Shown here piece by piece: positions 10,720 to 22,672 of a stretch of DNA of 64,000 nt (position 1 is its first letter; every line of letters starts with the position of its first letter). The notes beneath the pieces are model-generated. The model ran no database searches, had not been told where the DNA came from, and saw only the letters and a program-made list of their open reading frames with translations. Both the position numbers and the translations under genes were made by a program. The DNA comes from Magnolia sinica (lineage: Eukaryota > Streptophyta > Magnoliopsida > Magnoliales > Magnoliaceae), in the NCBI RefSeq assembly GCF_029962835.1, contig NC_080591.1, forward strand, positions 37,331,501 through 37,395,500, given 5' to 3'.

Positions 10720-12355
10720 TCACATTTTTTAAAAAACTTCAGTAATCCGTAATCGATGTGATCCTGGATAATGTTCCTGAACACAATACATTTGTTAGTT
10801 GAATGGGAATAAGTAACATGTCATTTGCAATATTTAGTCTCTTGCAACTCATCGGCCGAGGGTATATTATGATTTACAGGTATTTTGATAAATTTCCCAG
10901 CCAACAAATATCAAATATTTCTTTAGCTCTAGCAATGTCAGAGTTATAAACCTTCTGAGCCTTTTATGCGGTCGAAGCGGTCGATTTTGCTTTGACCAAG
11001 GCGGAACACACTAGTGGCTTTTTAACCACCACTTCAGCAATCGTGATCTCATAACTTAGGTCACTGTACTACATCCCCAATGACGAGTTCTTTTGTCTGG
11101 TTCATTCTTACAGAAGTTCTTTATACTGAGAGACCTTTTTGGTTAAGTTGTACAAATGTACGAACTCCATACCTATGAACTTCTTATCAAGTTTATATTC
11201 AATCCCGTCTTGTGCAAGTTGCACAAATTCAGCCTCGGTCATGACAACCTTACAACGACTCTCTGCCTACTTAAACAGCGTGATATAACTCTCACATGAT
11301 TCTCCAGGCAACTGTTGAAAACGTGTGAGATCGGACATAATGATTTCCTTATTCTTAAAGAAGAACTGAGCATGGAACTTTTCTTCCATCTCTTGCCAAG
11401 TGTGTATTGAATCTAGCAATAAGTTTGAATACCATGTGAAAGCCACTTCTGTTAGTAAATGGCCAAGCAATTGCAATTTATGATAATCATTATTGGTCAA
11501 TTCTCCACACTGCATTGTAAACTAGCCAACATGTTTGATGCTTGATTAACCGGGCTCGCATGGAAATAAGGTAAAATCCAGTCGATAGTTCCTCGACAAT
11601 GGGTGTTGCTGATCTATCCATTTGGGGTATGGTTTATGATACACCAGTATAGTGTTACTGTTGAGTACCTGGCCGGCAACCTCTTGGACAATTTGTATAA
11701 TCTGGTCACGATCCATCCGCCAAGGTTCTAAGACTGGTGGGTGATCATGATCAAATCGATTTACGTTATCTTAGAATCTAGGGAATTGTTGGGGATTGAA
11801 TCCTCTTGGAAAACCTTAATTCCTATTTTCAGGTATAAAATTCATATCTTCTCGCTCCAGTTGCCTAACTTCCATAGGAGGTGGGGCATTCCTCGTCTCT
11901 AAGACAGGAATCGGTGGTGGATTACATTGTAGAGGTGGCATGGGTAGCAGCAGGGCTGCATTACCGATGGAACTTCCCTTGGCTTTGTATTGCATTGCCG
12001 ATGGTGTTCGTTCGACCATCATAGCTATCAATCGATGCATGGCTTCAGTCTGGCTAGCCATATGTCGATTGATATTCTCAGCTTGAACCTGGAATTGCTC
12101 CTTGTGGGCCCTTCTATATTCATGTACAAGTTGAATATTCATCTATACGTCTCGAAGAACGATGACTATCTCGTCTGGAAGAACAATTCGGGAAGTTGAC
12201 GCTCCTCTCTTATCTCCAACAGGCATTGGACATTTGTTTAAATTCAATGCCTCAGGGGTTGTTGGAATCGGCACATCCTCTATTGGAGATGGTGCAGTTG
12301 ACATAGAGAGATCGACCCCTAAAAAACGAACACTTCTTCTATTTATAATTAGCAA
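10720..12355 (-). pseudogene. gag remnants of the minus-strand Gypsy
   Basis: 11267-11515 on the minus strand contains a retrotransposon-gag core (FTWYSNLLLDSIHTWQEMEE, then FQQLPGESCESYITLFK). 11816-12355 is the N-terminal, proline- and glutamine-rich part. Around 10720-10850 a knuckle-like KYC...H...NKC region is readable, followed by a DHIDYGLLKF motif. The order matches Tat-lineage gag. Fossil. Confidence 0.7.
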
Positions 12356-12402
12356 TACTACATTGGTAATTTAGAGACAGGGTCCCATCGGGCGTGTTAG
12401 AA

Positions 12403-13054
12403 ACTTGTTTGGTGTTGTTTTCGGCACTGAGTGTGCGGGCGTACCAGAATTGAAATTGTGGCTTCAATTCAAACCGAACAACAATGATCCCAAGCGCTAA
12501 GATAAGTAGACACGCAATGTAGGATTGAGATCTAAGGGGATCGGTCGCCTATTCAGCCACTCGTTCAACATGTAAAATTGGACCAGGCGATATTTAGAAG
12601 GTGGGGTTCATCCTCTAATGATGGGTTACTCCTTTGCCTTTGGTACAAAAGGACTTTTCAATATAAATAAATGGAAAGAGAAAATGATTCTTATAGTCAG
12701 TCATGAAGAGCAACTACAAAACACCTTTTTGATTGACGAACTGAATCCAACACACGAGCTTAGACTCAAATTACAGCTAAAGATTACCATCTGTTTGGTT
12801 ATTACTACGAATTACACTACGGAATGTAAACAACATATTAAAAAGTAAAAGATTATACTAAGAAATGTAATTTGCTTGATAGGAAAAGTAAAGGATTACA
12901 CTATGGAATGTAATTTGACTGGTAAATTGAAAGGATAATGAAAGGTAGATTTAGTTTGTTTAGGATGGTATGAGATGATTTCCCTTCTTGTATTTCTCTT
13001 TTATTTATAACTTTGATTTAGTCATCTAGATCCTTCTCATGTTATGACGGTTAA
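12403..13054. other. Short degenerate repeats, no gene
   Basis: About 650 bp between the minus-strand Gypsy and the Athila-like element. From 12790 to 12960 a loose 50-60-bp unit around GGATTACACTATGGAATGTAA recurs about three times. The rest may be a leader or LTR remnant of the minus-strand Gypsy, but no partner was found. Confidence 0.45.
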
Positions 13055-15200
13055 TGATGAGGGTTGAATATTGCATATCAAACCCTAATTATTGCATGAT
13101 TTTACGTACATGATAATGCTTAATGGAATATTTTAATTATATTTTTGTTGCAAGATGAAATCAGGAGCGTTGATGGAAAAAGAGTACTACAAGCATGGAT
13201 TTGGCACTCCGAAGTCACTAGAGCAAGGGACGCACTCTAGAGAACTAAGACTGAAGAATTTATATGCCAGGAATCCGAGGAAATCAAGCCGTTCACGTTA
13301 AAAAGGCTCAAAAATGGTCCAGAATGCAAGATCACATAGTACCCGCCACCCGATTGACACGAAACCTCATACATGGTCTGAGGGATATAAATTAACCGTA
13401 CATGTAAAATTTCATCCATTGAATATCTCAGAAAGTGGCCCAACGGCCATATCAGCCCTTTAATTCATTAACTGGGGCCCACCTACAACCTGGATATACT
13501 TCAAAATTGACCTAGACGGTTTAAATAAGATGAGAAACAGGATGGATGGATTGGATTTCTCTACAGAATCACAGGGGACCCCATATGTACATTATGTGTA
13601 CATAGTGTACACACGCCTGACGAGCACCGATCGACTAAGGCGGGTCAGCAGGCGCTGACCCGCTTCTTCCTCTCAAAGACGGCAGTTGCCGTTTCTGGCG
13701 CAGCAAACGTAACGGACGGAAAGTCCATTTTTACGGACCTCTGTGGGGCCCACCCATGACACGTAAGTCTAATCCAAACCGTCCATCGTGTAGAAGGATT
13801 CGATAACTGCAAAACCATGTTTACATTTTGTACCCATACGTGCACACATGTTCGGTACAGAGGACACAAACAAGCTGCCCTATGACGTCCAGAATGATTA
13901 CAACATGATTGCTACAATGGGCCGCGTCCACGCAAATCCAAAACCATCCATATGCGGTCGAAATTTCATCCTGCATCCAATGGACGGATTGGATTTATCA
14001 AAATAACATCGAAGTAGGCCCCACCATCAGAACAACGTAGGAGAATTCGCACGACCCCTGTTTTTGCACATCCGGACGCGCCCGAAAATTCCGGACGGTT
14101 GTGGCTCACCATATTTGATCAGATGGAAGATTTGATCCGTCCATCATGTAGAGAACTCGAAAAAGTCCTAATGGACGGTATTTATTTGAAAACCAAGTGA
14201 GGAAAGAGGGGCTGTTTTGCGTCTGAACTTGGCTGCAAAAAGGAGTACGCGGCTGTTGCTGCGACAAACTCTCCATCGACTCCAGCCTTTCCACCGCCCT
14301 TCCAACACCTATAAGAGAGTTTTAGACGTGGTAAGGAGGGAGAGTTTGGGGAGAGCCAGGGAGGAGAAAAAGAGAAGAAAAGAGAAGAAAGAGGCAGAAG
14401 GTTGTGGACGTGAGCGAGAGCAGCAGCAAAAGAAAGCAGATCCTGGGAGCTTGGAAAAAGAGAAGAAAGAAGGGAGAGAATGAAGTTTTTCTTTTATAAA
14501 TCTTATTTTTCTGTCTTCCTAATTGATTCCAAGAGTTGCTAATCTTTTAGCTAGGGCTGAGATGAAGCCCCTAATTTGAATAACCCTTGTTATGTGTTGA
14601 TTTCATTTTGATTTAATTGATTTGTTTCTTTCTCTAGTGTGCTTAATTGAAAGTTTTGTATTTCTCCATTCTAAGAGCTCAACCAAAGTCTAGTTATGGA
14701 TGTTGTTTGGAATATTATTCTAGGTGCTTGTGTCTGACCATGAACAGGTTCCTATAGAGGAAGAAACAGGAATCTACATCTCTCCATGCCTGACCATGGA
14801 TGGAAAGATGTGATCCATATGCTTTAAGGAATTATACATTCTGTGTGCCCGGCCAAGGACATAGAGTGTGCTTTATTTATTTTGATATCAATCTGAATTA
14901 GGGTGAATCAATATGTAGAACAAGGTTTATGATAATTAGAGGTGGATTTGAAAGTCTTAGTCTTCTGCTTAATTGAATTTTCCTCAGTATTCTCGGTTAT
15001 TTTTCCATTGATTTTTGTTTAGTTTACTCAATTACTAGCTCAAATATTTGTTGGATTAGTTAAGAAGAGTCTTTAATTTTGAATTGTGACAACCAGTCCT
15101 CGTGGGAACGATCTCGTAATACGTACCATATTTACATCTGATTCGTATACTTGCGAGTTTAAAATCATTTAAATCAGATTGGTTTAAAAATAAAACATCA
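13055..15200 (+). repeat. 5' LTR of the Athila-like element
   Basis: It starts TGATGAGGGTTGAATATTGC and ends AAAACATCA just before the primer site. It pairs with 22673-24645 along its whole length and is about 170 bp longer. A 9-bp-stem hairpin (CGGGTCAGC, loop, GCTGACCCG) lies at 13641-13662. The leader contains a GA-rich tract at about 14360-14480. Confidence 0.93.
14308..14316 (+). promoter_or_regulatory. TATA-like box of the Athila-like 5' LTR
   Basis: CCTATAAGA followed by a purine-rich leader; the same motif is at the matching place in the 3' LTR (near 23755). Confidence 0.4.
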
Positions 15201-15206
15201 AGTTTT

Positions 15207-15224
15207 TGGTGCCATTGCCGGGGA
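15207..15224 (+). promoter_or_regulatory. Primer-binding site of the Athila-like element
   Basis: TGGTGCCATTGCCGGGGA, six bases after the LTR end, is close to the TGGCGCCGTTGCCGGGGA site that Athila-type elements use (tRNA-Asp type). Confidence 0.85.
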
Positions 15225-15842
15225 CTGTTTTGGTCTAATTGGATTTAGGATTCTCTCTTATCATAATTCATAGTCTTAGGTTCTTACTAACTTTAGGTTA
15301 ATTTTTTTTTTTAGAAACTAACCTATTTCCTGTTTTGTAGGGTCCTGACATAAACTACTAATTTGGTAATCTCTTTCCAAATTCTCTATTTTTCTAATTT
15401 CTATTTTTAGAATTAGGGTTTTATTTTTTTTAGAAATTTTCTATTTCTAGGCTTTCTTTTTTAGAAATTTCCTATTTTCTAATTTTAGAAATTTTCTCCC
15501 TTTTTAGAAACTAACTTAGCTTTTTATTTCTAAGATTGGAAACTTTCTTTTTTAGAAATTAACTGTTGCTTAGGATTCTTCTAGCATTATTTTAGGAAAT
15601 TCAATTTATTTTTGTTATGTCTACAGGAATTGAGGAAGGAAGCTGCTAAATAAGATTGTCTTCAAAAGGAGGAGCTCTCAAATCTTCAGACATTCATCAT
15701 CGCCTTTTCCGGGTTCTTCCTTCCAATTCTCGTTTACATAGCTTTCTCTTATTTTTAGGAATTCATAACTTTTATTTTTAGTTTTATTCATCTTAGGTTG
15801 CATCTTAGTTTAGTTTTCTTTCTTATATTGATAACATAGTTT

Positions 15843-17977
15843 ATGCTAGGACGTAGATCTCTGAACATAGAACTAGCACCTTTCGATCCTGAAATAGAAA
15901 GAACCTTTCGTAGAAGATTTAGAAACATCCTATTTGAAATGGCGGAAGAGAATGGAACTAAAGCTCTTAGAGATTATTCATCTCCCGTCCAATTCAATGC
16001 ACCTTCATGTATAGTGTTGCCTATCACCACGGCAGCACACTTTGAACTTAAACCTGGGGTCATACAATTGTTGCCCTCCTTTTATGGTTCAGATAAGGAG
16101 GATCCATATCATCATGTGAAAGAATTCTTAGACATTTGCTCCACCTTTAAGTTCCAAAACTTTTTAGACGGTTCGATCCGTTTGCGCCTTTTTCCTTTTT
16201 CTTTGAAGGATAAGGCGAAAGCATGGTTGAATTCTCTAGGAGTTGGGTCTATCACTACATGGGACCAACTGTCTAAGAAGTTCTTAAAAAAGTTCTTCCC
16301 GGTTCACAAAAATAATGCTCTCCGTAGAGAAATTATGAATTTCACACAAAAAGAGGGTGAACACTTTCATGAATGTTGGGAAAGATGGAAGGATTTACTT
16401 CTTAAATGTCCACACCATGGTCTTGAAAAGTGGTAACAGGTTCAATACTTCTATGACGGTCTGACACCCCAAAACCGTCGCATGGTTGACGCCACCAGTG
16501 GAGGGTCATTCATGACCAAAAGTGATGTCGAAGCTTGGAATTTCTTTAAAACCTTGTGTGAAAACTCCCAGCAATGGGACTATTCAAATAGAGGTGAAAG
16601 AAGTCCTCAACCACTGAAGAAAGGGGGTATATATGAGGTAGGAGTCACGCCAGATCTTTATGCCAAAATTGATAGCCTGACAAAGAAGGTAGATGCTTTA
16701 ATGTTAAATAATGGACCTCCACTCAAGTTGAGTCATGTGCTATATGTTCTAATCTCGCCCATCCTACGCAGTCTTGTCCATCTAGTTCAGCATTTCCAGA
16801 ATTTCTCTCTAAACAAGTACATGCTATGAACACCTTTCGGAGACCTGGGAATGATCCTTACTCAGACACCTACAATCCAGGGTGGGCTAGGCATCCAAAT
16901 TTTTCTTGGGCAAAAGGACCACAACAAGGAGGACCATCTGGAAATCCTCCCATGCAACCTTACCCTCAAGTTGGCAGTCAACAACTTCAGTAGTTTCCGC
17001 AGTATCAACAAGTGCCTCCACAATCTAGGAAACCATCTCTTGAGGATACACTCAATCTTTTTATGCAAAGTTCACTTCAATTTCAAAAAGATACCCAACA
17101 AACTTTACTAGCTAACCAGCAAAGCGTACATGCAAATGCGCAATCCATTGCTAAGCTGAAAGTACAGTTGGGTCAACTTGCTGCCACATTGAGTGAGAGA
17201 GAGAAGGGTAAGTTCCCTAGTCAACCTGTGGTAAATCCAAAAGGACAGTATGAGATTGGCTCTAATTCAAACCAAGAACAATATCATGAGCAAGCCAAAT
17301 CAATCATTACCCTTAGGTCCGGTAAACAGATCGAGAACAAAGTAGAGATGCCTAGGGAAGAATCAAATTCCAAATCCGAAGATCAAAATGAAGCGGAGAG
17401 ACATACTAATGCATCGAAAGCCCAAAAGCACTCTGACTCTCCAGAAACCACTCATGTGCCATCTTGTGTGCCTAAAGCACCTTTTCCTCAACGTCTGGCA
17501 CCGGTTAAGAAAGGAAACAACTTTAATGAGATATTGGACATGTTTAAGCAAGTGCAAATCAACATTCCGTTGCTTGATGCTATCAAGCAAGTTCTTGCTT
17601 ACGCTAAGTTCTTTAAAGATTTATGCACTCAAAGGCGTAAGATGAATGTTCATAAGAAGGTCTTCCTTGTGGAGCAACTAAGCTCCATGATTCAACACAA
17701 CACCCCTCCTAAATTTAGGGATCCAGGAGCTCCTACCATTTCTTGTGTCATAGGAGATCCTAAGATTGAGAAGGCATTGCTTGATTTAGAGGCGAGCGTC
17801 AATTTGTTACCATATTCTGTGTATGAGCAGCTAGGACTTGGTGAGTTGAAATCAACCAAAATAACACTCCAACTAGATGATAGATCTGTCAAGGTGCCCC
17901 GTGGTGTTATTGAGGATGTGCTAATCCAGGTTGACAGGTTTTATTTTCTAGTGGATTTCAACGTTCTAGATACTTAG
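15843..17977 (+). pseudogene. gag and protease of the Athila-like element
   Basis: 15843-16436 is the gag core (YHHVKEFLDICSTFKF, LKDKAKAWLNSLG, FHECWERWKDLLLKCPHHGL). 16482-16829 continues the gag, with a YNPGWARHPNFSWA-like knuckle-adjacent motif near 16870. 17012-17977 contains a long Gln-rich linker and then a retropepsin-like region (ASVNLLPYSVYEQLGLGELK near 17790-17850). The coding capacity is interrupted. Confidence 0.85.
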
Positions 17978-18130
17978 CCTGTCCAGAATCCTACAAGTCA
18001 AATCCCGGTTATCTTAAGACGTCCATTCTTGGCCACATCCAATGCAATCATAAATTGCAGGAATAGAGTTATGAAGCTATCTTTTGGTAACATGAAGATT
18101 AAACTCAATGCTTTCAATGCTTGACAACAA

Positions 18131-19834
18131 ATGTCAGACTCGGATGATATATTTGAAGTGAACATGATTGAGAGTCTAGTGCATGACTCTTTCCTTGAAT
18201 CTTCCGAAGACGCTCTTGAGACTTGTTTAGCACATTTTGGCATAGATTTTGACATGGAAAGTTCCATCCAAGAAGTCAATGCATTGCTTGACTCTAATCC
18301 AGAAATGAATACAATAAAATGGAAAGCTAGAGTGGAACCTCTTCTACCTTCTGAGTCTAAACTGGTCCCGTCTATTGAGAAACCACCCGAAGTCGACCTT
18401 AAACAATTACCTGAAACTCTCAAGTATACATGTTTAGGACCTTCTGAAACCCTGCCTGTCATCATAGCTGCTAACCTTAATAAAGAACAGGAGGGTAAGT
18501 TGCTTAATGTTCTTAGAGAACATAAGACAGCTCTTGGGTGGACAATAGCGGACATAAAGGGAATAAGCCCCACGGTGTGTATGCATCGTATTCATCTTGA
18601 AAAAAATGCAAAAACATCGCGAGAAATGCAAAGGAGGCTTAACCCTAACATAAAAGAGGTCGTTCGGGCTGAGGTGCTAAAATTGTTAGATGTTGGTATC
18701 ATTTACCCCATCTCGGATAGCACATGGGTCAGCCCAGTTCAAGTTGTTCCCAAAAAGTCTGTGATTACGGTGAAAAAGAATGAGGATAATGAGTTAGTGC
18801 CAACTCGCATGACTACGGGTTGGCGAGTTTGTATTGATTACCGTAAACTGAACCTAGTCACAAGGAAGGATCACTTTCCTCTTCCTTTCATAGATAAGAT
18901 GCTTGAGAGATTGACAGGGCACAACTATTATTGTTTCTTGGATGGTTATTCCGGGTATAATCAGACTCCCATTGCTCTCGAGGATCAAGAGAAAACCACA
19001 TTTACATGTCCTTTTGGTACATATGCCTATCGGTGTATGCCATTTAGGTTGTGTAATGCGCCTGCGACCTTCCAACGATGCATGATGAGTATTTTTTCAG
19101 ACATGGTTGAGCGTTTCCTTGAGATTTTCATGGATGATTTTTCAATTTTTGGCTCTTCATTTGATGAATATTTATACCATCTATCTCTTATCTTGGAAAG
19201 ATGTGAAAAAATGAACCTGGTATTGAATTGGGAAAAGTGCCATTTTATGGTTCAAAAATGGATTGCACTCGGGCATGTTATTTCAAGTAAAGGCATTGAA
19301 GTTGATAAAGCCAAGATTGATTTAATTTCTAGTCTTCCTCCACCCAGAACGATTAAAGAGATTAGATCATTCTTAGGGCATGCGGGATTCTACAGGAGAT
19401 TCATTAAGGATTTTAGCAAAATTTCTCGACCCTTATGCAATTTACTAACTAAAGATGTTGCTTTTGTCCTTAATGATGAGTGTCGATAGGCTTTTGATAA
19501 GTTGAAGCATTTACTGACTTCTGCTCCAATCATCCAACCACCTGATTGGAGTTTACCCTTTGAGCTTATGTGTGATGCTTCGGATTATGCTGTTGGAGCC
19601 GTCCTAGGACAAAGATTGAACAAAATGCCTCATGTCATTTATTATGCTAGTAGGACTCTAAATGATGCACAGCTCAACTACTCTACCACTGAAAAAGAAT
19701 TGTTGGCGGTAGTATTTACTCTAGACAAATTCAGGTCGTATCTCATAGGGTCAAAGGTTGTAGTGTTCTCAGATCATGCAGCATTGAAATATCTTCTTTC
19801 TAAAAAAGACGCTAAACCTCGATTGATTCGATAG
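18131..19834 (+). pseudogene. Reverse transcriptase and RNase H of the Athila-like element
   Basis: 18131-19489 reads through the RT: WRVCIDYRKLN near 18826, DHFPLPFIDKMLERL, the FLDGYSGYNQ palm motif, TFTCPFGTYAYRCMPF, and the catalytic FMDDFSIFG near 19130. The connection motif IRSFLGHAGFYRRFIKDFS follows. 19502-19834 is RNase H ([32 protein letters not shown]). This is the best preserved part of the element. Confidence 0.93.
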
Positions 19835-19840
19835 ATTCTC

Positions 19841-21181
19841 TTGCTACAAGAATTTGATATTGAAATTCGGGATAAAAAGGGTTCCGAAAATGTGGTAGCC
19901 GACCATTTGTCTAGACTTGTCTTAGAGTCCACAGTGGATCCTTTGCCAATGAACGAGTCTTTCCCTGATGAACAACTTCTAACTATTTCTCAATTACCTT
20001 GGTATGCGGATATTGTAAACTATCTTGTTACAGGTCAACTTCCTTCTCATTGGACTAAACAAGATAAATCCAAATTTCTTGTTGAGGTTAAACATTTCTT
20101 TTGGGATGACTTATACTTATTCAAAATTTGTCTTGATCAGATTATTAGGAGATGTGTGCCTGAGAGTGAGTTTCATAGTATAATCTCCTTTTGTCATGAT
20201 CATGCATGTGGTGGTCATTTTGGTTCAAAGAAAACAGCTGCGAAAGTCTTACAAAGTGGATTTTATTGGCCTACACTGTTTCGAAACACCCATGCCTTTT
20301 GCTCAACATGTGATAAATGCCAACGTACGGGTAATATTTCTCAAAGGAACATGATGCCACTTACCAATATTCTCATTGTTGAAATATTTGATGTTTGGGG
20401 TATTGACTTCATGGGCTCATTTCCCCCGTCATTCGGTTATGTGTATATCCTTGTGGCCGTCGACTATGTCTTTAAGTGGATTGAAGCAGTGCCATGTAAA
20501 ACGAATGATCACAAAGTTGTGGTCTGTTTCTTAAAAGAGAATATCTTTTCTCGTTTTGGCACTCTTCGAGCAATTATAAGTAATGGGGGTACTCATTTTT
20601 GCAATAAACCGTTTGAATCTTTAATGAAGAAATATTCCATCACTCATAAAGTTGCAACGCCATATCATCCACAAACAAGTGGTCAAGTTGAGGTGTCAAA
20701 TCGGGAGATTAAATAAATTTTAGAGAAAACGGTTTGCCCCGATCGTAAGGATTGGTCGCAACGTTTGAATGATGCTCTTTGGGCATATCGTACGGCTTTC
20801 AAAACCCCGATTGGAATGTCTCCGTATAGGCTTGTCTTTGGAAAAGCCTGTCACTTACCTGTGGAATTAGAACATCATGCTTATTGGGTCATCAAAACTT
20901 TTAATTTTGATTTGAACAAGGCTGGATCACACCGTAAACTTCAACTCAATGAGTTAGAAGAAATTCGAAATGAGGCATATGAGAATGCAAAAATTTATAA
21001 AGAGCAAACAAAAATCTTCCATGACAAATCAATTCTTCGCAAGACATTTGAACCAAACCAGAAAGTACTATTATACAATTCCAAGCTACGCCTCTTTCCT
21101 GGAAAACTATGTTCGCGATGGTATGGTCCGTATCGAGTAGTAAAAGTATTTCCTCATGGAGCAGTTGAGATCAAAATCTAA
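19841..21181 (+). pseudogene. Integrase of the Athila-like element
   Basis: The zinc-binding region [20 protein letters not shown] with [12 protein letters not shown] is near 20200-20330. The core begins [15 protein letters not shown], with the [16 protein letters not shown] and [16 protein letters not shown] blocks to about 20713. The C-terminal domain (20765-21181) includes [20 protein letters not shown] and the [16 protein letters not shown] end. The two frames abut. Confidence 0.9.
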
Positions 21182-22672
21182 TAGACGGGAATATCTTCAA
21201 AGTAAATGGTCAACGACTAAAACCATATTTAGATGATTTGGTGAACAAAGATGTTGAGAAAATTTATTTGGCGGACCCAGGTTATCAAGATTGGTTAATT
21301 CATGGTCCATTCTTGTCTGGCTGAAGACGTTAAACTTAGTGCTCCTGAGAGGCAACCCAGTTTTTCATTCCATTTCACTTTTCTCATTCATGAGTTCAAT
21401 GTTTGTGGGTAGCATTACTGCAAACCCTCACGAGACTACAACTCGTCCACTAGAGGTAACCTAGGGGTTTAAAGGCTTGTTGCATACGCTAAATGTAATC
21501 GAGAGCACCTGTGAAAGTGGTATAGGTAGGATTTTCTTTTTGCATTTTTATCATTTTTCTTTTGTTGATTTCTCTCTTATGCTGACTCGCTCTTACATGG
21601 ATATTTTTTTTGGAAAGCCTCTAGATTCTTTCATACAGGTACTATTTGTCCATTACTCCTCTTTTACTTTTGTTGTCTCATAAGCATTGCATGTTTATTT
21701 CTTTTACATTGAGGACAATGTAGATTTTAGGTTGGGGGTGGGCGATTAGGTTACCTCATCAGTATTTTCTTGATCTTAAGCACAAATTGTGAAAATTTTT
21801 AAATTTTTCTGGAATTTCTTGTGCATTTGAAGTGATTTTGAAGGATAAGTGTGATTTTAACATTGCAAGGTACAGAATGTCAGTAATTTATAACTCTTGG
21901 ATGTAGCCATCCGTTAGATTTCACCGTTAAGTTTGAATTGTTAACCCATGATTAGAACTTTTAAATATTGATTGAGTCATGATCTCACATATTACATCTC
22001 GGTTGCACATTAAGGTTCCGTTTCAACATTGAATGTTTAACTTGGTAATCACTAAGCATGAAAGGAACCAGCCTGAATACTTTTAGCTTCAGTCTATAGA
22101 TAAGAATTGAAAGAAAGGGTGAGTCGAATAATCGTCATCATAGGTTTGCTCCCTATAGATGAAGATTCGATTCCCCATGGTTGACATGAGAAAAGGGTTA
22201 GGTGTACAATCTTTACCATAGGTTTGCTCCCTATAGGTGAGGATTTGATTCCCTTCCTTGGCATTACTGTTCATAAAAAAAATCAAAGGCTAATAGAATG
22301 AAAAGTTAATCTGTAAGGTAAGTGTTGGTTTCAGTTTTGGTTGTCATGAATTTCATTGTTAATTACCAATGATATCATGAAATTAACAATTGGATCTCTT
22401 AATGATTGTAAGTCGAGATTACACTATAAACTCATGGAACTCGATGTTTAGAATTATTCTAATTAATAGATTAACATTTTGAACTTGATTATGAAGTTTA
22501 CCATGAGCTTGATTTCAGGAAAAAATACTGCTCACCATTCATGAATCCTAGAATTTTCGCATCTCAATTATTGGTTCACAAGTCACTTGGGTTTGCAAAA
22601 ATTGTCTTGAATTTCTGAAATTATTTTTCCGCATGTTTTGCTCGGGACTAGCAAAATGCTGGTTGGGGGTGG
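21182..22672 (+). other. 3' noncoding region and polypurine tract of the Athila-like element
   Basis: A-T-rich sequence with no recognisable protein, where some Athila members carry an env-like ORF. Two GTTGGGGGTGG-type purine tracts are present, one near 21730 and one at 22661-22672 immediately before the 3' LTR. A short CATAGGTTTGCTCCCTATAG unit occurs twice (22137 and 22217). Confidence 0.75.

Larger units (their letters stand above)
5392..12402 (-). mobile_element. Degraded Tat-like Ty3/Gypsy retrotransposon, minus strand
   Basis: On the minus strand the order is gag, zinc knuckle, protease, reverse transcriptase, RNase H, a second (archaeal-type) RNase H, integrase. The extra RNase H between RNase H and integrase marks the Tat branch. 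Near 12385-12402 the minus strand reads ACACGCCCGATGGGACC, which resembles the start of the internal region of such elements, so this is taken as its upstream limit. Neither LTR is recognisable. The element is broken many times (well over ten interruptions) and is an old fossil. Confidence 0.8.

Noticed and set aside
17998-18573. 191-codon minus-strand frame
   Set aside because: It is the antisense shadow of the Athila-like protease-RT region.
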